From: Chersky-267 sp034666965
GTDB taxonomy: Bacteria; Chloroflexota; Limnocylindria; Limnocylindrales; CSP1-4
DNA length: 10,707 nucleotides
Assembly (NCBI GenBank): GCA_034666965.1
Contig: JAXDKT010000048.1
Span: 1 to 10,707 of the forward strand
Reading direction: 5' to 3'
Part shown: piece after piece, positions 1-7,087 of the stretch
How positions within the stretch are numbered: position 1 is the stretch's first letter
How the letters are laid out: the number at the start of each line of letters is the position of its first letter
Made by a program: the position numbers and the translations under genes
Notes under the pieces: generated by a model
The model's input: only the letters and a program-made list of their open reading frames with translations
Databases searched by the model: none
What the model was told of the DNA's origin: nothing

Positions 1-8
1 CGCCCGGC

Positions 9-26
9 CGCGGCCGTCCGGCCGCG
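9..26. terminator. Hairpin just beyond the etfA stop codon
   Basis: Bases 9-16 (CGCGGCCG) and 19-26 (CGGCCGCG) are perfect reverse complements. They can form a GC-only stem of about 7 bp with a 4-nt loop, six bases beyond the etfA stop on the minus strand. This is a reasonable place for a transcript end of the dehydrogenase-etfBA operon. No U-tract is visible, but only eight bases remain before the window edge. In DNA this GC-rich such short palindromes also arise by chance, so the assignment is weak. Confidence 0.25.
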
Positions 27-31
27 ATCGG

Positions 32-1006
32 TCAGCGACCGCTGACCCTCCGGACCTCGGCCGAGATCGCGGGCAGGACCGCGTGCAGGTCACCGATCAC
101 CGCGTACGACGCGCGGGCCATGATCGGCGCATCTCGATCGGTGTTGATCACCAGGATCGCCTTAGCCGCCTTGCAGCCGACGATGTGCTGGATGGCCCCG
201 CTGATCCCGCAGGCGACGTACAGGTCGGGCGCGATCCGGGTCCCCGTCTGACCGACCTGCTCGGCATGGGGTCGCCAGCCGGCGCTGGTCACGACGCGCG
301 AAACGCCGACGGCACCGCCGAGCAGCCCGGCCAGCTCCTCGAGCTGAGCGAACGCCTCGCCGCCGCCGACTCCCCGCCCACCGCCGACCACGACCCGGGC
401 GTCCGCCAGGGACACCTTGCCCGTCTCGGGCGCCACTCGCGACACGACCCTCGAGCGGAGGTCCGCGTCGGAGACCTCGGGATCGAACGGCTCGACGGCG
501 ACACTCGCCGCGACGGCCGCGGCGCTGGGCTCGGTCGCGTGCTCGGCCACGGTCAGGAAGCGGACGGGACCGTCGAGTGTCGCCTCCTCGAGGAGGCTGC
601 CACCCCAGCGCTGACGGGTCACCCGAAACGGCTCGCCCGGCTCGACCTCGACACAGTTGGCGGCCATCGGCCGGTCGGCCATCACCGCGGCGTGGGCGAG
701 GACCTCCTGACCGCGATCGGTGCCGGCTGCCAGGACGAGATCGGCGCCGCTCGCCGCGGTCGCGCCGACGAGGGTCCGACCCCAGGCCGCCGGGGCGTAG
801 GCGTCCAGCCGATCGGTATCGGCGGTCCGGGCTCGGTTCACGCCATAAGCGCCCAGGGTCGCCGCGGCGTCCGCCGCCCCAGGGCCGATCAGGAGCGCCT
901 CCAGCGGCACGCCCAGCCGCTCACTGAGGCCCCGCGCGAAGGTCAGCGCCTCGAGCGAGGACCGCTCCGGCCGGCCGGCGTCGTGCTCCACGAAGACGAG
1001 GATCAC
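32..1006 (-). CDS. etfA: Electron transfer flavoprotein, alpha subunit
   Basis: This is the large, FAD-carrying subunit of the ETF heterodimer, a soluble carrier that takes electrons from flavin dehydrogenases and hands them to ETF:quinone oxidoreductase. The 324-aa product has the usual family length. An N-terminal alpha/beta domain (about 1-185) precedes the FAD domain (about 200-320). The FAD domain shows the expected motif series: GGGRGV (208-213), SR (236-237), QVGQTG (250-255), the strongly diagnostic GISGAIQH (267-274), NTDRDAP (288-294) and GDL (305-307). I chose the GTG at 1006-1004 because the protein then begins MILVFVEH, a normal EtfA N-terminus, and because it overlaps the etfB stop in a GTGA, implying translational coupling. 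The frame stays open far upstream, but that part is antisense-like and unlike EtfA. The dehydrogenase in the same operon is the likely electron donor. Family assignment is very secure; the partner is inferred from context. Confidence 0.95.
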   Translation of the reverse strand: MILVFVEHDAGRPERSSLEALTFARGLSERLGVPLEALLIGPGAADAAATLGAYGVNRARTADTDRLDAYAPAAWGRTLVGATAASGADLVLAAGTDRGQEVLAHAAVMADRPMAANCVEVEPGEPFRVTRQRWGGSLLEEATLDGPVRFLTVAEHATEPSAAAVAASVAVEPFDPEVSDADLRSRVVSRVAPETGKVSLADARVVVGGGRGVGGGEAFAQLEELAGLLGGAVGVSRVVTSAGWRPHAEQVGQTGTRIAPDLYVACGISGAIQHIVGCKAAKAILVINTDRDAPIMARASYAVIGDLHAVLPAISAEVRRVSGR

Positions 1007-1773
1007 CGGGTCACCAGGCCCATCCGGACGAGCAGCTCGACGACGGCCGGGGCGGCGTCGGCGCCGTTGCCCAGGATCTCGACGCTGCGCTCCTGCTCGA
1101 CCGGCAGGCGCAGGCGAACCTTGGTCGGGCCGCCCGGTCGGGCGGTCGGGACGATCCGCGCGATCTCCTTCTTCTTCGCCCGCAGCCGGCCCGGGACCGA
1201 CGGGTAGCGCGGCAGGTTGATCCCCTCGCGCACCGCCACGACCGCCGGCAGCGGCAGCTCGAAGACCTCCCAGCCACCGGCCGCCTGGCGCCGGCAGACC
1301 GCGACCCCGTCGCGGATCTCGAGCGACTTGACCCCGCCGACGAAGGGCAGGTCGAGCGCCTGCGCGACCCGGATCCCGACCTGATAGTCGCCGCTGTCGG
1401 CGGCCTCGTTCCCAAACAGCAGGAGGTCGTAGTCGGCGCCGGCGTCGCGTTCCGCACGGACCGCATCGACGATCGCGCCGGCGGTGGCCACCGGATCCCA
1501 GTCCCGGCCGTCGGTCTCGAGCAGGATGGCCCGGTCGACGCCGATCGCCATCGCCTCGCGGAGCTGGTCCGCGGCCGCTTCGGGGCCGAGGGTCAGGACC
1601 GTCGAGCTGCCGCCCTGGGCCTCGACGATTCGGACCGCCTCCTCCGCGGCGCATTCCTCGTGGGGGGAGACCGTGAAGCCGAGGAAGCGCGTGTCGATGT
1701 CCTGCTCGTCGGCGGTCAGGCTGACCCGACCACCCGTCTCGGGCACCCGCTTGACGCAGACCAGGACGTTCAC
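1003..1773 (-). CDS. etfB: Electron transfer flavoprotein, beta subunit
   Basis: This is the small ETF subunit (256 aa, normal length), which pairs with EtfA and in classical ETFs binds AMP structurally. It starts MNVLVCVKRVPET, the standard EtfB N-terminus, so the GTG at 1773-1771 is accepted although no good Shine-Dalgarno precedes it. The 13-nt gap from the upstream dehydrogenase gene suggests coupling. Visible family features are LLLFGNEAADSGDYQVG (117-133), the EtfB signature region around GGWEVFELPLPAVVAV (166-181), and the partner-docking recognition loop with NLPRYPS followed by RAKKKEI (186-205). The anchor position, a leucine in human ETF, appears to be Val193 here. No acyl-CoA dehydrogenase or NADH-linked partner sits beside it, so a non-bifurcating ETF serving the adjacent dimethylglycine-type dehydrogenase is the simplest reading. 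The family is secure; the bifurcation status is inference. Confidence 0.95.
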   Translation of the reverse strand: MNVLVCVKRVPETGGRVSLTADEQDIDTRFLGFTVSPHEECAAEEAVRIVEAQGGSSTVLTLGPEAAADQLREAMAIGVDRAILLETDGRDWDPVATAGAIVDAVRAERDAGADYDLLLFGNEAADSGDYQVGIRVAQALDLPFVGGVKSLEIRDGVAVCRRQAAGGWEVFELPLPAVVAVREGINLPRYPSVPGRLRAKKKEIARIVPTARPGGPTKVRLRLPVEQERSVEILGNGADAAPAVVELLVRMGLVTR

Positions 1774-1786
1774 GTCGCGGCCCGGA

Positions 1787-4303
1787 TCAAGAGCGGATCC
1801 GCTCGTTCGTGGGATCGAACGCCGGGGTGCTGCCGGCGACGGCCACGGTCACCGGGTAGCGCTCGCCGAAGTACTCGACCAGGAGACGATTGCCCTCCAC
1901 CGCCGCCTCCGGGGGTAGGTAGGTCATCAGGAGGTGCTTGCCGAGCGACGGCCCGGAGCCGGCGCTGGTCACGAACGATCGGCGGCCCTTGGCGTCGACC
2001 AGGGGCTGGCCCTCGGCCGACAGGATCGGTTCGCGCCCGAGCATGTACCGCTTGACCCCGCTCGCCGACGTCGGATCGTCCACGGTCAGCGTGCACATGA
2101 TCGCGGCCGGTGGCCTGGCTCGCTGCTCGAGGTAGGCCGCCTTGCCGACGAACTCGGCGTCCTTGACCTTGGGTCGGGCCATGCCGGCCTCGACCAGGTC
2201 GTGGTCCAGCTCGAGCTCCGCGCCGTGCGCCCGGTAGCCCTTCTCCAGCCGGCCGGTCGTCGCGTAAACGCCGATGCCCGCTGCGATGACGCCATGGGCC
2301 TGGCCGGCCTCCCAGAGCGCGTCCCACAACCGGAGGCCCTGCTCCATCGGGCAGTAGATCTCCCAGCCGAGCTCGCCGACGTACGAGATCCGCGACATCA
2401 GGGTCCGGACGCTGCCGAGGTCGACGGTTCGGGCCGTCCCGAACGGAAACGCCTCGTTCGACAGGTCGTCCCCGGCGATGGACTGAACGAGATCGCGCGC
2501 CCGCGGTCCCCACACGCCAACGGTGTACAGGGCCGAGGTCAGGTCGGTGAGCTGGGCCGAGCCGTCGGCGGGCAGGTGGTCGGAGAACCACTTCTTGTCG
2601 CGCATGCCCATCCCGCCGCCGGTGACCACCCGGTAGCGATCGTGCGCGAGCCGGATGATCGTCAGGTCGGCGACGATCCCGCCGGCGGCGTTGAGCAGCG
2701 GCGTGTAGACGACCCGTCCCACCGGAACGTCGACCTGATTGACGACCAGCCCCTGGAGATAGGCCATCGCGGCCGGGCCGCTCACGTCGAAGATCGCGAA
2801 CGCGGCCAGGTCGATCATCGCCACGCGCTCGCGCATCGCGAGATGCTCGGCGTTGACGATCGGCGACCACCAGCGGGACTCCCATTCCGCCGCGCGAGGC
2901 ATGACCCGCTCGCCGTAGTCGGCCACGAGCCGCTCGTTGGCGCCGTACCAGAACGGGCGCTCCCACCCGGCCGCTTCGAAGAATTCCGCGCCCAGCTCGC
3001 GCTGGCGGATGTTGACCGGGCTGAGCCGGACGTTCCGGTTCGACGACCACTGCTCCATCGGGTGGACGATCCCGTAGGTCTTGTTGAAGCCCTCGGCGCT
3101 GCGCGCCTCGACGTGGGCCGCGGTCTTGTGGTGGTCATAGAAGCGGGCGATGTCCGAGCCGTGCGGATCGATCTCGGGCGTGCCATGGACCATCCACTCG
3201 GCCGTCATCCGGGCGATCCCGGGGGCCTCCTTGATCCAGATCGCCGCCGTCGACCAGAGCCCCTTGACTTCGGGTGTCTCGCCCAGGATCGGCATCCCGT
3301 CGGGCGTCAGCGACAGGAGCCCGTTGATCGCATAGCGGACACCGACCCGTTCGTCGCCCAGGATGGCCGGGACGAGCTCGAGCGCCTGCTCCATCTGCAC
3401 GTCGAAGTCGTCGCTGGTGAACGGCAGCTCGGTCGGCGACATCGCCGATGCCTCGATCGACGGGATGTCGTCGGGCGCCATCAGGATCGGCCGGTGGGCA
3501 TAGGAGCCGACCTCGAGGTCGCCGCCGTGCTGGCGCTCGTACATGTTGGTGTCCATGTCGCGCACGATCGGGAACTCGATCTCGCCGCGCGTGTCGGCGA
3601 ACATCGGAACCGGGCCGACGCTGATCATCTGGTGGACGGCGGGGGTCAGCGGGATCGCCGCACCGGCCATCCGCGCGATCCGCGGGCTCCAGATCCCGCA
3701 GGCGATCACGACCGTCTCGGTCTGGATCGTGCCGCGCGTCGTCCGCACCGCGACGACTCGGCCGTCGACGACGTCGATCCCGGTCGTCTCCGTCAGCGGT
3801 GCGAGGGTCAGCGCGCCGAGCGCCTGAGCGGCCTCGCGCATGAGCGTGCCTGCCCGGAGCGAGTCCACGACCCCGACCTCGGGCTGCCAGAAGCCGCCCA
3901 GGATGATCGAATCCTCGACATACGGGACGAGCTCGCGGACCCGGGCCGGTGAGATGAGCTCGGCGTCGATGCCCCACGCCGCCGCCGAAGCCATCCGGCG
4001 CTTGAGCTCTTCCATTCGCTCCTGCGTCCGGGCGACCTCGATCCCGCCGCTCCGGGTGAACACCCCCAGCTCCTGGTACTGGCGGACGCTGTCCAGGGTG
4101 AGGGCGGTCATCTCCTTCGAGTGATCGGTCAGGTAGATGAAATTCGAGGCATGGCCGGTCGAGCCGCCCGGGTTCGGCAGTGGCCCCTTCTCGACCTGGA
4201 CGATGTCGCGCCAGCCCAGCTGGGCAAGGTGGTAGGCCATGCTGTTACCGACGATGCCGGCCCCGATGATCACGACCCTCGCCCGGTCGGGGAACACGCT
4301 CAT
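1787..4303 (-). CDS. Dimethylglycine/sarcosine dehydrogenase-type flavoprotein with GcvT domain
   Basis: Enzymes of this family oxidatively demethylate dimethylglycine or sarcosine. FAD takes the electrons, the formaldehyde-level carbon goes to tetrahydrofolate as 5,10-methylene-THF, and ETF is the usual acceptor. The 838-aa product has the full family length. A DAO-type FAD domain (about 8-372) carries the dinucleotide motif GAGIVG (14-19) and an acidic residue at Glu38. Next comes a short linking FAO_M-type region (about 375-430), then the GcvT THF-binding domain (about 435-710) with GGIVADLT (541-548), YVGELGWE (641-648) and RLEKGYRAHG (685-694), then a C-terminal GcvT domain (about 730-828). 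His51 in GGSTGHAS aligns with the STWHA histidine that carries covalent FAD in mammalian DMGDH. The ATG at 4303 follows GAGGAGG by 10 nt; the frame is open further upstream but has no support there. etfB follows after 13 nt. Dimethylglycine is favoured over sarcosine or a related N-methyl amine only from the betaine-related neighbours. Confidence 0.88.
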   Translation of the reverse strand: MSVFPDRARVVIIGAGIVGNSMAYHLAQLGWRDIVQVEKGPLPNPGGSTGHASNFIYLTDHSKEMTALTLDSVRQYQELGVFTRSGGIEVARTQERMEELKRRMASAAAWGIDAELISPARVRELVPYVEDSIILGGFWQPEVGVVDSLRAGTLMREAAQALGALTLAPLTETTGIDVVDGRVVAVRTTRGTIQTETVVIACGIWSPRIARMAGAAIPLTPAVHQMISVGPVPMFADTRGEIEFPIVRDMDTNMYERQHGGDLEVGSYAHRPILMAPDDIPSIEASAMSPTELPFTSDDFDVQMEQALELVPAILGDERVGVRYAINGLLSLTPDGMPILGETPEVKGLWSTAAIWIKEAPGIARMTAEWMVHGTPEIDPHGSDIARFYDHHKTAAHVEARSAEGFNKTYGIVHPMEQWSSNRNVRLSPVNIRQRELGAEFFEAAGWERPFWYGANERLVADYGERVMPRAAEWESRWWSPIVNAEHLAMRERVAMIDLAAFAIFDVSGPAAMAYLQGLVVNQVDVPVGRVVYTPLLNAAGGIVADLTIIRLAHDRYRVVTGGGMGMRDKKWFSDHLPADGSAQLTDLTSALYTVGVWGPRARDLVQSIAGDDLSNEAFPFGTARTVDLGSVRTLMSRISYVGELGWEIYCPMEQGLRLWDALWEAGQAHGVIAAGIGVYATTGRLEKGYRAHGAELELDHDLVEAGMARPKVKDAEFVGKAAYLEQRARPPAAIMCTLTVDDPTSASGVKRYMLGREPILSAEGQPLVDAKGRRSFVTSAGSGPSLGKHLLMTYLPPEAAVEGNRLLVEYFGERYPVTVAVAGSTPAFDPTNERIRS

Positions 4304-4441
4304 CCGCAGGGATCCTCCTCGCGCCCGGGCCGTCGAGCCGCGGGTCGGGGACCGATAGTAGCGCCCGGCGCTGGGGACCGGAGCCCGTCCCGACAGGTCA
4401 GTCGCGGCTGGCCCGACCCGCGGGACGGCCGGCGGGTCGTC

Positions 4442-4470
4442 TTGACGCGGATCCGTCCCGGGCCCAATCC
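4442..4470 (+). promoter_or_regulatory. Candidate promoter of the gbsA-transporter operon
   Basis: TTGACG at 4442-4447 matches five of six bases of the sigma-70 -35 consensus. At 17-bp spacing the -10 position (4465-4470, CAATCC) is a poor match. A start near 4477 would leave a leader of about 20 nt containing the gbsA ribosome binding site. The hexamer sits three bases downstream of a GCGGGTCG copy, where an activator could touch the polymerase. The call is tentative. Confidence 0.25.
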
Positions 4471-4482
4471 TCCGCAGACCGC

Positions 4483-4488
4483 AAGGAG
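4483..4488 (+). promoter_or_regulatory. Ribosome binding site deciding the gbsA GTG start
   Basis: AAGGAG lies eight bases before the GTG at 4497-4499. It decides in favour of this start, which also gives the correct N-terminus for the family (MPSLFIDGHW). Confidence 0.75.
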
Positions 4489-4496
4489 AGGGAATC

Positions 4497-5966
4497 GTGC
4501 CCAGCCTGTTCATCGACGGCCACTGGATCGCGTCCGGGGACGGAACCATGAGCCCCGTCGTCAATCCCTCGGACGGGTCGGTCGTGGCCGAGGTGGACGT
4601 CGCGACCGATGCCCAGGTCCAGGCGGCCATCGCCGCGGCGCGACGCGCCTTCGACACCACCGAGTGGTCCCGTACCCCGACCGGCGAGCGCGCGGCGCTG
4701 CTCGATCGGGTGGCCGACCTGCTCGACCGCGACCAGGAGGAGATCGCCCGAGCCGAGACCCTCAACACGGGCAAGGCGATGCGCGAAAGCCGCTGGGACA
4801 TGGCCGACGTGGCCAAGGTCTTCCGCTACTACGCCGACCTCGCCGACAAGGAGGCCGGCCGGCTGGTCGACGCCAGCGATCCGAACGTCCTCAGCCGGAT
4901 CGTGTACGAGCCGGTCGGCGTGTGCGGGCTCATCGGGCCGTGGAACTACCCGCTCCTCCAGATGAGCTGGAAGATCGCCCCGGCGCTGGCCGCCGGCAAC
5001 ACGGCGGTGATGAAGCCGGCCCACTACACGCCGCTGTCGACGATCCACCTGACTCGATTGATCGACGAGGCCGGGGCGCCCGCCGGTGTGGTGAACCTGG
5101 TCCTGGGCCCGGGCGCGAAGGTCGGCCAGGCCCTGGCCGACAGCCCGGACGTCGATCTCGTCTCGTTGACGGGCGGGCTGGAAGCCGGCCGCGCGCTCCT
5201 CCGCGGCGCGGCGGTCAACGTCAAGCGGGTCGCCCTCGAGCTCGGTGGCAAGAGCCCCAACATCGTCTTCGCGGACGCCGACTTCGAAACCGCGGTGGAC
5301 AACGCCCTGACCGCCGCCTTCGTCCATTCCGGGCAGGTCTGCTCGGCGGGCTGCCGGGCGATCGTCCAGGACGAGATCTACGACGCGTTCGTCGCGGAGG
5401 TCGGCCGCCGCGCGGACCGGATCCGGCTGGGTCACGGCAACGACGATGCGACCGAGGCCGGGGCGCTCATCAGCGCCGACCACCGAGCCAAGGTGGAGGC
5501 CTTCGTGGCCTCGGCAATCGAGCAGGGCGCTCGCCTGGTCGCAGGCGGCCGCCGACCCGACGAGCCCGAGCTCCAGGCGGGCTTCTTCTACCGGCCGACG
5601 GTCTTTGCCGACGTCCGCCGCGACATGCGGATCGTTCGTGAGGAGGTCTTCGGACCGGTCCTGACCATCGAACGGTTCGCCACCGAGGCGGAGGCGATCG
5701 AGCTTGGCAATGACACGACCTACGGTCTGGCCGGGGCGGTCTGGACCGCCGACGCCAGCCGCGCCCAGCGGGTCGCCGCCCGCTTGCGCCACGGGACCGT
5801 CTGGATCAACGACTACAACACCTATGTCCCCCAGGCAGAATGGGGCGGATTCAAGCAGTCGGGCATCGGCCGGGAGCTTGGCCCCAGCGGTCTGGACGAG
5901 TACCGTGAGGCCAAGCACATCTGGCAGAACACCGACCCCAAGCCCGGGGGTTGGTTCGCGGGCTGA
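4497..5966 (+). CDS. gbsA: Betaine aldehyde dehydrogenase (GbsA/BetB type)
   Basis: This NAD(P)-dependent aldehyde dehydrogenase is predicted to oxidise betaine aldehyde to glycine betaine, the second step from choline. The 489-aa product matches Bacillus subtilis GbsA (about 490 aa), as I recall that sequence, almost end to end. Shared blocks include PVGVCGLIGPWNYPLLQ around Asn150, SWKIAPALAAGNT (157-169), ALELGGK with the general base Glu248, GQVCSAG with the catalytic Cys282, and the C-terminal YGLAGAVW and GGFKQSGIGRELG blocks. Lys173 in MKP is the conserved cofactor-binding lysine. A second cysteine, Cys286, lies four residues after the nucleophile where GbsA has serine. The GTG start has a good ribosome site. 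The gene leads the operon, and the ATPase gene follows after 14 nt. Close relatives can use other amino-aldehydes, such as 4-trimethylaminobutyraldehyde, so the substrate rests on family resemblance plus the betaine transporter downstream. No choline-oxidising enzyme is present in the window. Confidence 0.9.
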   Translation: MPSLFIDGHWIASGDGTMSPVVNPSDGSVVAEVDVATDAQVQAAIAAARRAFDTTEWSRTPTGERAALLDRVADLLDRDQEEIARAETLNTGKAMRESRWDMADVAKVFRYYADLADKEAGRLVDASDPNVLSRIVYEPVGVCGLIGPWNYPLLQMSWKIAPALAAGNTAVMKPAHYTPLSTIHLTRLIDEAGAPAGVVNLVLGPGAKVGQALADSPDVDLVSLTGGLEAGRALLRGAAVNVKRVALELGGKSPNIVFADADFETAVDNALTAAFVHSGQVCSAGCRAIVQDEIYDAFVAEVGRRADRIRLGHGNDDATEAGALISADHRAKVEAFVASAIEQGARLVAGGRRPDEPELQAGFFYRPTVFADVRRDMRIVREEVFGPVLTIERFATEAEAIELGNDTTYGLAGAVWTADASRAQRVAARLRHGTVWINDYNTYVPQAEWGGFKQSGIGRELGPSGLDEYREAKHIWQNTDPKPGGWFAG

Positions 5967-5980
5967 GAGGACGCAAGCCG

Positions 5981-7087
5981 ATGACGACCGAGGCGACCCC
6001 GGAGCCGATCGCGACCACTGCCTCTCCGCCGGTCGGCGTTGGACGTGGCTCGGACGGCCGTCAGCCGACGATCGCCGTCCGTGGACTGTGGAAGATCTTC
6101 GGACCCGCCGAGCACAAGATCCTGGGCGGAGCCGATGCGGCCCTGGACAGCGACGAGATTCGGCGCAAGACCGGCGCCAACGTGGCCGTCCGCGACGTCT
6201 CGTTCGACGTCCATCCCGGTGAAGTGTTCGTGGTCATGGGCCTGTCCGGCAGCGGCAAGTCGACCCTGGTGCGCTGCCTCACCCGGCTCATCGAGCCGAC
6301 CGCCGGCGAGGTCCTGCTCGACGGCGAGGACATCCGCAAGGCCGATGCCGAGCGGCTCCGCGAGCTCCGCCGGCGGCGCTTTGCGATGGTCTTCCAGCAC
6401 TTCGGGTTGCTGCCCCATCGGAAGGTGATCGACAACGTGGCGTACGGCCTGGAGATTCGCGGGGTGGGCAAGTCGGAGCGACACGCGCGCGCCCGCGAGA
6501 TGCTCCAGCTGGTGGGTCTCGCCGGCTACGACTCGCGCTACCCCGACCAGCTGTCGGGTGGTCAGCAGCAGCGCGTGGGCCTGGCCCGGGCGCTGGCGGT
6601 CGACCCCGAGGTGATGCTGTTCGACGAGCCGTTCAGCGCGCTCGACCCGCTCATCCGCCGGGACATGCAGAACGAGGTCATCCGTCTCCATCGGGAGGTC
6701 GGCAAGACGATGATCTTCATCACCCATGACCTGAGCGAGGCCCTCAAGCTGGGCGACCACATCGTGATCATGCGCAACGGCGAGATCGTCCAGGCCGGTC
6801 GTCCCGAGGATCTCGTCGGGGCGCCGGCCGACGACTACGTGGCCGACTTCGTGCGCGACGTCCCCAAGTCGCACGTGCTCACCCTGCGCTGGGTGATGCG
6901 CGATCCCACCCCGGACGACCCGACCGACGGGCCGCGCTTCCCGGCCGAGACGATCATCCGCGATGCGGTCCATGTCGCGGCCGCGACCGACAAGCCGATC
7001 CGGGTGATGGACGGTGAGCGCCTCGTGGGGGTCGTCGACCGGGTCCAGATCCTGACCGCGATCGCCGGACCGGAGGCGACGGGATGA
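5981..7087 (+). CDS. proV: Glycine betaine/choline ABC transporter ATP-binding protein (ProV/OpuAA type)
   Basis: This is the cytoplasmic ATPase of a quaternary-amine importer. The 368-aa product begins with about 30 low-complexity residues, then the ABC domain (about 31-290). It has Walker A GLSGSGKST (87-95), Q-loop Gln139, signature LSGGQQQR (191-198), Walker B VMLFDEP (211-217), D-loop SALD (219-222) and switch His249. An insert before Walker A (about 41-68, including GADAALDSDEIRRKTG) is characteristic of ProV/OpuAA rather than generic ABC ATPases. ProV and OpuAA normally end with two CBS domains; here only about 75 residues follow (294-368), resembling parts of a single CBS (LRWVMRD near 302, then RLVGVVDRVQIL at 347-358). 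The ATG at 5981 follows GAGAGGA (5965-5971); a longer upstream frame would overlap gbsA and is not family-like. The stop overlaps the permease start in ATGA, so the two are probably translationally coupled. Choline versus betaine specificity cannot be read from the ATPase. Confidence 0.93.
   Translation: MTTEATPEPIATTASPPVGVGRGSDGRQPTIAVRGLWKIFGPAEHKILGGADAALDSDEIRRKTGANVAVRDVSFDVHPGEVFVVMGLSGSGKSTLVRCLTRLIEPTAGEVLLDGEDIRKADAERLRELRRRRFAMVFQHFGLLPHRKVIDNVAYGLEIRGVGKSERHARAREMLQLVGLAGYDSRYPDQLSGGQQQRVGLARALAVDPEVMLFDEPFSALDPLIRRDMQNEVIRLHREVGKTMIFITHDLSEALKLGDHIVIMRNGEIVQAGRPEDLVGAPADDYVADFVRDVPKSHVLTLRWVMRDPTPDDPTDGPRFPAETIIRDAVHVAAATDKPIRVMDGERLVGVVDRVQILTAIAGPEATG

Larger units (their letters stand above)
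4304..4496. promoter_or_regulatory. Divergent promoter region with repeated GCGGGTCG motif
   Basis: This 193-bp gap separates the divergent dehydrogenase-etfBA and gbsA-transporter operons and should hold both promoters. GCGGGTCG occurs at 4340-4347 and 4432-4439 on the plus strand and inverted at 4414-4421. The first and inverted copies extend to a perfect 12-bp inverted repeat (4338-4349 and 4412-4423, 62 bp between arms). The second and third copies face each other across 10 bp, making an operator-like 8-10-8 palindrome. GGGGACCG is also repeated directly (4347-4354 and 4373-4380). A possible minus-strand -10, TACTAT, lies at 4360-4355; its start point would fall on the left motif copy. 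On the plus strand TTGACG (4442-4447) is a fair -35, but the -10 near 4465-4471 is poor. Repeat matches are seen directly; the promoter and operator roles are inference. Confidence 0.5.

Noticed and set aside
83..1207. 374-codon plus-strand open frame opposite etfA and etfB
   Set aside because: Low-complexity composition, no motif, and it spans the junction of two clear ETF genes. It is a shadow frame.
1007..1654. Upstream extension of the etfA frame into etfB
   Set aside because: The extra residues are Arg/Gly-rich shadow translation of etfB. The GTG at 1006 gives a canonical EtfA N-terminus.
1934..3952. 672-codon open frame on the plus strand opposite the dehydrogenase gene
   Set aside because: It is the complement of a confidently identified 838-aa flavoprotein. 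Its translation is Arg/Asp/Gly/His-rich with no family resemblance, as expected of an antisense frame in GC-rich DNA.
4304..4816. Upstream extension of the dehydrogenase frame by 171 codons
   Set aside because: The extension runs antisense to the gbsA start and through the promoter region. The ATG at 4303 has a strong GAGGAGG and starts right at the FAD-binding fold.
4398..5918. 506-codon minus-strand open frame opposite gbsA
   Set aside because: gbsA is unmistakable on the other strand. The antisense product has no recognisable domain.
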